A stretch of 5,246 nucleotides of DNA, taken from DATGFK01 sp040007395 (GTDB taxonomy: Bacteria > Chloroflexota > Anaerolineae > Aggregatilineales > UBA2796). The position numbers and the translations under genes were made by a program. The notes under the pieces were generated by a model. That model worked only from the letters and a program-made list of their open reading frames with translations. It was not told the DNA's origin and did no database searches. Where the stretch lies: NCBI GenBank assembly GCA_040007395.1, contig JBDTVG010000121.1, positions 1-5,246 on the forward strand. The letters are read 5' to 3'. Positions 1 to 5,117 of the stretch are shown here, in pieces (within the stretch, counting starts at the first letter, position 1; each line of letters opens with the position of its first letter).

Positions 1-1
1 G

Positions 2-165
2 GTCGTGGAGCGTTCCTTTTCCTGGATGGCCCGTTTCCGTCGCTTGGCCCGTGATGATGAGCGCTTGCCTGAGACTCTGGTTGGTTGCATTATTTGGCCT
101 TTGCCATCCTCATGCTCACTCCCTTTGTCAATCGCGTCCTTCATGCTAAAGCTATAAGTGCATAA
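2..165 (+). pseudogene. IS5-family transposase, C-terminal fragment with a frameshift
   Basis: This is the tail of a DDE transposase of the IS5 type; the 5' part lies outside the window. From base 2 the frame reads VVERSFSWMARFRRLARDDE then RLPETLVG, which matches the conserved C-terminal block of this family (W-V-V-E-R-x-F-x-W, then RLPETLAGL). At about 86-87 the frame breaks: continuing directly gives nonsense ending at a stop, while moving to the frame of base 88 gives HYLAFAILMLTPFVNRV and a stop at 163-165, the expected hydrophobic ending. One base is therefore missing relative to the family (GGT-TG where GGT-TTG is expected), so the copy is probably inactive. The family call is from remembered motifs. 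The subgroup is not resolved. Confidence 0.85.
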
Positions 166-286
166 CACGTTCTAGTCCTGCCCCGCAGCGCGGACAAACT
201 AGCCCTTTGGGATGGAAATGTTCCATTAGCCACTCATAACTACTTTGCCTTGATAGCAAATCGACTATAGGAAATTCAATCGGCAT
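152..286 (-). pseudogene. N-terminal fragment of a zinc-ribbon transposase
   Basis: A 44-codon frame starts at ATG 286 and ends at a TAG at 152-154. It reads MPIEFPIVDLLSRQ, then SYEWLMEHFHPKGLVCPRCGA. The WLxEHFHPxGLxCPxCG pattern is the start of IS transposases that begin with a zinc-ribbon module, of the IS1595-like type by memory; only the first CPxC knuckle is left. The purine-rich sequence GGTGGGAG lies about 8 nt before the ATG, consistent with a real start. After codon 38 the frame enters the terminus of the IS5-like element (161-172), so the last residues, ERVMHL, are not native. The simplest reading is that the IS5-like element inserted into or deleted this gene, leaving only its 5' end. 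Confidence 0.65.
161..172. repeat. Probable terminal inverted repeat of the left IS5-like element
   Basis: Read on the - strand these bases are GAACGTGTTATG. They overlap the transposase stop codon at 163-165. The outer end is followed by TA (173-174, within CTAG), a target pattern known for IS5-family groups. The sequence resembles the outer end of the IS remnant on the right flank (GAGCGTGTTTGG at 4948-4959), with 9 of 12 positions identical. The other end of this element is outside the window, so the pair cannot be confirmed here. Confidence 0.5.
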
Positions 287-423
287 TGCGCTTCTCCCAC
301 CGCCTTTACAATTCCTTCAGTGTACCCTTTTGCACCTTGCTTTAACATGAGCCAAGATCTTATATTACCCACACAGCCTCATTCCATGCCTACTGCGAAT
401 ACATAGGATAGGCAAAAAACATT
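287..423. other. Non-coding gap between the transposase fragment and the DUF3592-like gene
   Basis: No convincing gene is visible. The left part is presumably the leader and outer end of the zinc-ribbon IS; its terminal repeat could not be identified. The right part carries a possible promoter (337-366) for the gene starting at 424. Confidence 0.4.
337..366 (+). promoter_or_regulatory. Possible sigma-70-type promoter
   Basis: TTGCTT (337-342) and TATATT (361-366) are separated by 18 nt. The -10 matches TATAAT at five of six positions and the -35 only at TTG. The pair lies about 58 nt before the GTG at 424. This is a by-eye match in AT-rich DNA and therefore weak. Confidence 0.25.
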
Positions 424-936
424 GTGACAAACAGCTTTGATGTAATCTTTGTTGGAGTAGGATTTGTACGGCTTGCTGCATTTCTTGGATGGGCATTCCG
501 AGAGTGGTTCATTGTCAAAAAATTGAAACAACTAGGCATCAGTACAGAGGCTACTGTGGCTGTACTAGGAAAAAATCAATGGACAAGAAATTTAAATTAC
601 TATGTGGTCTGCCGATTTTATATTAACAATAATTCACAAGAGACAATGACTCGGCAGCAAACTATCGGGTGGAATCACTACAATAGACTGAAGATAGGCA
701 ACCAAATTACTATCCGTTACTTACCTAACAAGCCCACAATAGCCAGACTTTCGGGATCTGATACCGACAACACTTCTCGTGATATGTCTCTATTAACCGC
801 ATTGATTATAATCATAACACTAATAATTTCTTTTGAGAAAAAGAAAGTGGAAATATTAAATTTGGTCGTTAACAGCAAGGGCATTGGTCTAGTAGACTTC
901 CATCATTTTTTTCTTACATTGTGCTGCCCTGCTTAA
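424..936 (+). CDS. Two-helix membrane protein resembling DUF3592
   Basis: The product is 170 residues with a hydrophobic helix at about 6-28, a soluble beta-type domain at about 35-110, and a second helix at about 122-138 followed by EKKK. The central block (TEATVAVLGKN, YYVVCRFYINNNSQ, YNRLKIGNQITIRYLPNKP) resembles DUF3592 proteins, in which a small extramembrane domain sits between two helices. No function is established for that family. GTG 424 is the first usable start after an in-frame stop at 409-411; the ribosome binding site is poor. The gene is AT-rich compared with the transporter genes. The last 34 residues look unlike a normal family ending, and a one-base shift near 830 would instead end the protein as LLRKRKWKY at 857-859, so the 3' end may be frameshifted. 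It is unrelated to the transporter as far as the sequence shows. Confidence 0.6.
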   Translation: MTNSFDVIFVGVGFVRLAAFLGWAFREWFIVKKLKQLGISTEATVAVLGKNQWTRNLNYYVVCRFYINNNSQETMTRQQTIGWNHYNRLKIGNQITIRYLPNKPTIARLSGSDTDNTSRDMSLLTALIIIITLIISFEKKKVEILNLVVNSKGIGLVDFHHFFLTLCCPA

Positions 937-980
937 TTTTCAAAACACGTATAAGGTACATACTTAGCCAGTAATTTATA

Positions 981-986
981 GGAAGG
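981..986 (+). promoter_or_regulatory. Ribosome binding site for the signal-peptide ORF
   Basis: GGAAGG lies 7 nt before GTG 994. It is the best Shine-Dalgarno sequence in the window and it fixes the start of the short secreted-protein ORF, which is too short for most gene finders. Confidence 0.6.
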
Positions 987-993
987 TTACACC

Positions 994-1110
994 GTGAAAA
1001 AACTTACCCGCCGCTACCATTTTCTGATCTTGACGCTAACCTTTTTTGCGATGTTGGTTACTTTTTCACTGCCAGTAAAGGCACAGGATGGCGGCAGACG
1101 TATATGCTAG
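994..1110 (+). pseudogene. Signal-peptide stub, possibly the remnant of a binding-protein gene
   Basis: This is a 38-codon frame from GTG 994 to TAG 1108-1110. It has a textbook Sec signal peptide: a basic start (MKKLTRRYH), a hydrophobic core (FLILTLTFFAMLVTF) and a likely cleavage after VKA, leaving the mature start QDGGRRIC before the stop. It occupies the position, directly upstream of the permease, where the periplasmic substrate-binding protein of these operons is usually encoded. Nothing of the roughly 350-residue body of such a protein is visible before livHM, so I infer a gene truncated by deletion. A frameshift near 1101 would join it to the frame at 1104-1295, giving instead a small secreted protein of about 100 residues. 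A short functional exported or leader peptide is also possible. The signal peptide is seen; the identity as livJ is inference from position only. Confidence 0.5.
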
Positions 1111-1295
1111 ATAACGCAGGCCTTGTCCCTACAAATTACTGCATTGAGGTAGGGACAGGGCCTGCCCTATCCGCTACAGTGTCAAAAACCGATTCTCAGC
1201 ATATAGATAATGCGGTGAACTGTGCTTATTCTCAAGTTAATAGGAGTGGGGAAATTGCGGCACATGCGATAAATTCAAGCGTATCGAGCCAATAA
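1104..1295 (+). CDS. Hypothetical 63-codon frame, possibly the continuation of the secreted stub
   Basis: I do not recognise this protein. The frame begins at ATG 1104, overlaps the end of the signal-peptide stub and has no good ribosome binding site. Its product is polar, with two cysteines (NYC, NCAYS) and an Ala/Ser/Asn-rich ending. The first 20 or so codons are the arms and loop of the 1116-1165 hairpin, so that part may be coding only by chance. The later part (TDSQHIDNAVNCAYSQVN) looks more protein-like. It may be the mature region of a secreted protein whose signal peptide is in another frame upstream, through a one-base loss near 1101. Low confidence as an independent gene. Confidence 0.25.
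   Translation: MLDNAGLVPTNYCIEVGTGPALSATVSKTDSQHIDNAVNCAYSQVNRSGEIAAHAINSSVSSQ
1116..1165. repeat. Strong inverted repeat, 17-bp stem
   Basis: The left arm GCAGGCCTTGTCCCTAC (1116-1132) pairs with the right arm GTAGGGACAGGGCCTGC (1149-1165) over 17 positions, with one T-G wobble and no gaps, around a 16-nt loop. There is no T-run after it, so it is not a standard intrinsic terminator. It starts 5 nt after the stop of the signal-peptide stub and lies about 170 nt before livHM. The GTAGGGRCAGG-type arms recall short palindromic intergenic repeats common in some Chloroflexota and cyanobacterial genomes. Roles as an mRNA structure, a repeat insertion or a decayed mobile-element end are all open. 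Confidence 0.75.
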
Positions 1296-1335
1296 GCATG
1301 TCTCGCTCCGTTCATCAAGCCAGCGATTAAGGTCA

Positions 1336-3171
1336 ATGGATCACTTCCTGCATCTCCTATTCGATCAAACCGTCAATGGGCTGGTCATCGGCAATATCTA
1401 TGCGCTGATCGCGGTGGGTCTCGCGATCATCTTTGGCGTAGGCAACCTGATCAACTTCGCGCATGGCTCGGTATACATGATCGGCGCATATGTCGGTTGG
1501 GTGTGCGCGACGCGATTACATACGCCGTTATATGTGTCGTTTGTGGTGGTCATCGTCGTGTGTGGTCTGTTAGGAATATTGATCGAGCGCTTCGGGTTAC
1601 GCGGCTTGCAGAACTCGGCGCGTATCGCGCCGTTGTTGGCAACCATTGGCATCAGCTTCATGCTCGACCAACTGACTCAGATAATCTTCTCGCCCGATCC
1701 GCAATCCTTCCCCAACCCGCTGCCGCAAGCGCCCATCGTTCTAGGGGGAACCAGCATCCGCCCCATTGATATATTGATCGCCGTTATTGGTATCGGTTCT
1801 GCCGTGATCCTGTTTCTCGTGCTGCGCTATACCAAACTTGGTTGGGCGTTGCGGGCAACGGCTCAAGATCGCGATGCGGCGCAGCAAATGGGCGTAGATG
1901 TTAACGCCGTCAACCGTACCGCCTTTGCCCTCGCCTCGATCCTTGCCGGAATTGCTGGGATGCTGGTCGGGATGTACTTCCAAACTGTGTACCCGACGAT
2001 GAGTTTTCAGGCGGGGCTAAAAGGCTTTTCTGCGAACTTATTGGGCGGGCTTGGCAACATCCCCGGTGCGATTATTGGTGGGTTGGTGTTGGGGTTGATC
2101 GAAAGTTATGGAGTCGCCGCCTTTGGCTCCAGCTATCGCAATTTGTTCGCCTTTGTCATCCTGATTGCGGTGCTGATTTTTCGCCCCAATGGGTTATTCA
2201 ACCGCAAACGCCAATTGCCACCCGAACCGCTGACTGGCACATTTATCGCGAACAATCGACTGATACGCTTGCCGCGATGGGTCATCATTGCCGCGATTGT
2301 CATTGCCATCCTATTCCCGCTGGTCGTCAATAATCCTTATCTGTTGCAGGTGTTGACCAACGCTTGGCTGCTAGGGTTGGTCGCGTTGAGTATCACACTG
2401 GTGACAGGTACGGCAGGGCAAACTGCATTGGGGCAAGCGGGCTTCCTTGCCATCGGTGCGTATACGTCTGCGCTGCTCACCCTGCGATTGCACTGGCCTT
2501 TTGAACTGGCGTTGATTACGGCGGCGCTGGTGACAGGTGTGTTAGGCACACTCTTAGTGCTGCCCGTGTTCCGACTGCGAGCTTACTATCTGGCGATTGC
2601 CACGATAGGTATTGGCGAGATCGTCAGTCAGGTGATCCTCAATTGGGATTCGCTCACCAATGGGGCGCTTGGCTTGACCAATATTCCACCGCCGTCTATT
2701 TTGGGATACCAGATTGTGCTGCCACAGCATGTGTATTGGTACTCGCTAGCGCTGCTGCTGACTGTCGTCCTGCTCCAATGGCGACTGGTGCGTTCGTCGC
2801 TGGGTCGAGTGTGGCGGGCGCTGCGCGAAGATGAAGTCGCCGCCCAAGCCTATGGCATCAATCTGTATCGCTATAAAGCGTTGGCTTTTGCCATCAGCGC
2901 CTTTATCGCCGGACTCAGTGGGGCATTCACTGCCCATATGTATACTTACATTAATCACGAAACGTTCACCAGTTCGACTTCGATTCTGGCCTTGACGATG
3001 GCGATTCTCGGCGGTATGGGCAACATTCTGGGCGCGATTGTGGGATCGTTGGCCTTGACGATTTTGCCGGAAATCTTTCGGGGATTGGTCGATTACCGCT
3101 ATCTTTTCTATGGACTGGTGTTAGTGCTGCTGGTTCGCTACCGACCACAGGGCTTGCTAGGCACAGAATAA
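1336..3171 (+). CDS. livHM: Branched-chain amino acid ABC transporter, fused LivH-LivM permease
   Basis: This is the integral-membrane channel of a LIV/HAAT-type amino acid importer, with both permease subunits in one 611-residue chain. Residues 1-290 are LivH-like: an N-terminal IYALIAVGLAIIFGV and NLINFAHGS block, the cytoplasmic coupling segment at about 166-186 (LGWALRATAQDRDAAQQMG) that contacts the ATPases, and the typical ending FRPNGLF at 282-288. A hydrophilic linker of about 25 residues follows. Residues from about 315 to 611 are LivM-like: LVTGTAGQTALGQAGFLAIG, a second coupling segment at about 489-507 (RVWRALREDEVAAQAYG), and the ending YRPQGLLG. E. coli has these as separate proteins of about 308 and 425 residues. 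ATG 1336 is preceded by a closely spaced AAGG (1329-1332) and gives the usual LivH start length. It is the first gene of a three-gene operon. The substrate is probably Leu/Ile/Val, but family members also carry urea, amides or other amino acids. Confidence 0.95.
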   Translation: MDHFLHLLFDQTVNGLVIGNIYALIAVGLAIIFGVGNLINFAHGSVYMIGAYVGWVCATRLHTPLYVSFVVVIVVCGLLGILIERFGLRGLQNSARIAPLLATIGISFMLDQLTQIIFSPDPQSFPNPLPQAPIVLGGTSIRPIDILIAVIGIGSAVILFLVLRYTKLGWALRATAQDRDAAQQMGVDVNAVNRTAFALASILAGIAGMLVGMYFQTVYPTMSFQAGLKGFSANLLGGLGNIPGAIIGGLVLGLIESYGVAAFGSSYRNLFAFVILIAVLIFRPNGLFNRKRQLPPEPLTGTFIANNRLIRLPRWVIIAAIVIAILFPLVVNNPYLLQVLTNAWLLGLVALSITLVTGTAGQTALGQAGFLAIGAYTSALLTLRLHWPFELALITAALVTGVLGTLLVLPVFRLRAYYLAIATIGIGEIVSQVILNWDSLTNGALGLTNIPPPSILGYQIVLPQHVYWYSLALLLTVVLLQWRLVRSSLGRVWRALREDEVAAQAYGINLYRYKALAFAISAFIAGLSGAFTAHMYTYINHETFTSSTSILALTMAILGGMGNILGAIVGSLALTILPEIFRGLVDYRYLFYGLVLVLLVRYRPQGLLGTE

Positions 3172-3174
3172 ACC

Positions 3175-4017
3175 GTGACAAAAACGGCGCTGCTTGAAAT
3201 CAGGAATCTCTCGCGCAACTTCGATGGTGTGTTGGCAGTGGACGACATCAGCTTCGATGTGAATACTGGCGAATTTGTCAGCATCATTGGGCCGAACGGC
3301 GCTGGCAAAACCACCTTGTTTAATCTAATTACGGGGACTGATCAACCGACGCAAGGCCAGATCCAATTTGAAGGGAAAGCGTTGGTCGGTTTGCAGCCCG
3401 ATCAATTTGCGGGTCGCGGGTTGGCGCGTACTTTTCAAAATGGGCGCGTCTTCGGCAATCTGAGTGTGCTGGATAACGTGCTGATCGGCGCACACAGCCG
3501 TCGCCGCGATTCCCGTCCGCGTAACCTCATCGGTGAACTATTAACAGCGCTGATCCAATCGCCCGCCGCACAAGCTGAAGAACAGCAGCTTCGTCGCGAG
3601 GCCGAGGCGATTATTGCGCTATTCGGCGAACGCTTGACACCGCGCTTGAACAATCCGGCAAGCAGTCTATCGTATGCCAACCGCCGCCGCTTGGAGATTG
3701 CCCGCGCACTCGCGCTCCAACCGCGCCTGCTGCTGCTCGATGAACCCACCGCTGGCATGAATCTGACGGAAACCGCCGAAATGCTAGATTTTATTCTCCG
3801 ACTCAAGCAGAATGGCCTCACGATTTTGCTCATCGAACATAAGCTAACCCTTGTCATGGAACTATCAGATCGGGTTATCGTGATGGATAACGGTCAGAAG
3901 ATCGCGGAAGGCACACCCGCCGTCGTTCGATCTGACCCACGAGTGATCGAGGCTTATCTGGGGCGCAAGCAGCATCAACGCGATCTCACCAGTGAGGCAT
4001 CTCAAACGCCGCTATGA
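3175..4017 (+). CDS. livG: Branched-chain amino acid ABC transporter ATP-binding protein LivG
   Basis: This is one of the two cytoplasmic ATPases that power the importer. The protein has 280 residues with a complete nucleotide-binding domain: Walker A GPNGAGKTT (39-47), Q-loop Gln88 in ARTFQN, a signature region LSYANRRRLEIARAL (165-179), Walker B LLLLDEP with catalytic Glu190, and switch His222 (LLIEHKL). The helical insert at about 107-160 and the ending EAYLG (259-263) are LivG features, separating it from LivF. A 17-residue polar tail after EAYLG makes it longer than E. coli LivG (about 255). The signature differs from the textbook LSGGQ, with Ala168 and Asn169 in place of Gly and Gln; as I recall this form recurs in some LivG lineages. 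GTG 3175 lies 3 nt after the livHM stop without a clear ribosome binding site, which suggests translational coupling. Its stop overlaps the livF start. Confidence 0.95.
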   Translation: MTKTALLEIRNLSRNFDGVLAVDDISFDVNTGEFVSIIGPNGAGKTTLFNLITGTDQPTQGQIQFEGKALVGLQPDQFAGRGLARTFQNGRVFGNLSVLDNVLIGAHSRRRDSRPRNLIGELLTALIQSPAAQAEEQQLRREAEAIIALFGERLTPRLNNPASSLSYANRRRLEIARALALQPRLLLLDEPTAGMNLTETAEMLDFILRLKQNGLTILLIEHKLTLVMELSDRVIVMDNGQKIAEGTPAVVRSDPRVIEAYLGRKQHQRDLTSEASQTPL

Positions 4018-4733
4018 CCACTTCACCTTTGCTAGCACTGCAAAATGTAGATACCTACTATGGCTCGGTGCAAGTCCAATTTGGGATCAATTTGCATGTC
4101 AATCCCGGTGAGATTGTGTGTTTGTTAGGCGGCAACGCTAGCGGCAAAAGCACAACGATGAAAGTGATTTTAGGGTTGGTCAAGCCGCGATCCGGTCAGG
4201 TGCGCTTCAATGGCGTGGATATTGTCGGACAATCCACGCCAGCCATTATCCGGCTTGGCATGGGATCAGTGCCAGAAGCACGGCGCATCTTTGCCAATAT
4301 GACCGTGCGCGAGAATCTGTTGATGGGCGCGTACCATCGCCGCGACAGGCTTGAGATTGCACAGGATTACGAACGGATGCTTGAACTTTTTCCTCGGCTA
4401 AAGGAGCGCATCAGTCAACGAGGCGGAATCCTTAGCGGCGGGGAACAACAAATGCTGGCGATTGGACGCGCCTTGATGGGTCGCCCCACGCTGATCTGTA
4501 TGGACGAACCGACGATGGGGCTTTCGCCTGCCTTCGTAGATCGTGTGCTGGAACTTATCCAGACGATCAACCAGCAAGGCACTACGATTTTTATGGTCGA
4601 ACAGAATGCGAACCTTGCGCTGCAAATCGCGCATCGTGGCTATGTGTTGCAAAACGGTCATATCGCATTGGAAGGCGCTGCACAACAATTGCTAGACAGT
4701 CGCGAGATCCAAGAAGCCTATCTGGGCGCGTAA
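4014..4733 (+). CDS. livF: Branched-chain amino acid ABC transporter ATP-binding protein LivF
   Basis: This is the second ATPase of the importer, expected to pair with LivG below the LivHM permease. The protein has 239 residues, close to E. coli LivF (237). Motifs are complete: Walker A GGNASGKST (39-47), the Q-loop region VPEARRIF (86-93) with Glu88 in the Gln position, signature LSGGE (140-144) followed by QQMLAIGRAL, Walker B LICMDEP with catalytic Glu165, and VEQNANLAL (195-203), where Gln197 replaces the usual switch His. The VEQN form and the ending YLGA are normal for LivF and distinguish it from LivG. ATG 4014 overlaps the livG stop as ATGA, a typical coupled start. It is the last gene of the operon. 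Only 8 nt separate it from the stop of the opposing frame at 4742, and I see no hairpin terminator after it. Confidence 0.95.
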   Translation: MTTSPLLALQNVDTYYGSVQVQFGINLHVNPGEIVCLLGGNASGKSTTMKVILGLVKPRSGQVRFNGVDIVGQSTPAIIRLGMGSVPEARRIFANMTVRENLLMGAYHRRDRLEIAQDYERMLELFPRLKERISQRGGILSGGEQQMLAIGRALMGRPTLICMDEPTMGLSPAFVDRVLELIQTINQQGTTIFMVEQNANLALQIAHRGYVLQNGHIALEGAAQQLLDSREIQEAYLGA

Positions 4734-4741
4734 ATCGTGAT

Positions 4742-4936
4742 CTAATGTTGTGATTTTAGGGCAGTTACTACTTCTGCTATTTCGTTTGCTTGTATATCGC
4801 TAAACCCGTTTTTATCATTGGCTAAAAATTTTCCACCTAATGCTACATTAAATAGTGATGGGCGGCGGTTAAAATCTCTTTGACCATGAATTATCCGGGA
4901 TGTTGCATAACTCAAGATCACGGCACTTTTTGCCAT
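4742..4936 (-). CDS. Unrecognised AT-rich reading frame, possibly a gene fragment
   Basis: A 64-codon frame runs from ATG 4936 to a TAG at 4742-4744, converging on livF. The product reads naturally (IIHGQRDFNRRPSLFNVALGG early on, then NEIAEVVTALKSQH at the end), but I cannot assign a family. There is no Shine-Dalgarno sequence before the ATG, and the frame stays open upstream into the IS terminus at 4948, with no stop until 4982-4984. It may therefore be the 3' end of a longer gene whose start was removed when the IS inserted. Its base composition is AT-rich, unlike livF and like the gene at 424-936. It could also be a chance frame. Confidence 0.35.
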   Translation of the reverse strand: MAKSAVILSYATSRIIHGQRDFNRRPSLFNVALGGKFLANDKNGFSDIQANEIAEVVTALKSQH

Positions 4937-4947
4937 TGTGACCGATA

Positions 4948-4965
4948 GAGCGTGTTTGGGAATTA
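4948..4965. repeat. Probable terminal inverted repeat of the right IS5-like remnant
   Basis: GAGCGTGTTTGGGAATTA begins immediately after TA (4946-4947) and lies just beyond the 3' end of the - strand transposase remnant, where an IS end is expected. It shares 9 of its first 12 bases with the left element's end (161-172, read on the - strand). The other end of this element is missing. Confidence 0.5.
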
Positions 4966-4981
4966 AGCCGGGGGAGATGTT

Positions 4982-5107
4982 TCAGGAAACGCTGAATAGA
5001 AGCGAGATAGACCACGCCTTCGCTATGTCAGTGAGTATTTCGTAATCCTTGCTGAGACGAGGCGAGCGACCTAACCACGTACAGGACCATTCGACGACCC
5101 AGCGGGT
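4982..5107 (-). pseudogene. IS5-family transposase, C-terminal fragment
   Basis: On the - strand the bases from 5107 down read TRWVVEWSCTWLGRSPRLSK then DYEILTDIAKAW, matching the C-terminal block of IS5-type DDE transposases (RWVVERTFAWLGRxRRLSKDYE). Near 5012 a -1 shift gives VYLASIQRFLKHLPRL, the expected hydrophobic ending, so the frame is broken there. The N-terminal two thirds, including the rest of the catalytic domain, is gone: upstream of about 5110 the DNA is the ndk remnant on the opposite strand. A longer frame can be drawn to a GTG at 5236, but its first half is antisense to ndk and is not transposase. The element belongs to a different subgroup from the left fragment (KDYEILTD against RDDERLPET). 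Confidence 0.8.
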
Positions 5108-5117
5108 AGAGCCAGCA

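Noticed and set aside
994..1165. Transcription attenuator with a Leu/Ile/Val-sensing leader peptide ahead of the liv operon
   Set aside because: The leader is hydrophobic, but the basic start, the core and the VKA cleavage site fit a signal peptide better. There is no terminator T-run and no visible alternative hairpin pairing.
3435..3857. A 140-codon - strand frame inside livG
   Set aside because: It is antisense to a fully motif-supported LivG and is Ser/Arg-rich in the manner of a shadow frame.
4602..4604. Missing switch histidine in LivF (Gln197)
   Set aside because: The VEQN form is normal for LivF, including the E. coli protein, so this is not a defect.
4398..4688. A 96-codon - strand frame inside livF
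   Set aside because: It lies antisense to the conserved LivF signature and Walker B region. No recognisable domain or ribosome binding site.
4734..4790. Intrinsic terminator after livF
   Set aside because: No GC-rich inverted repeat followed by T residues is visible on either strand.
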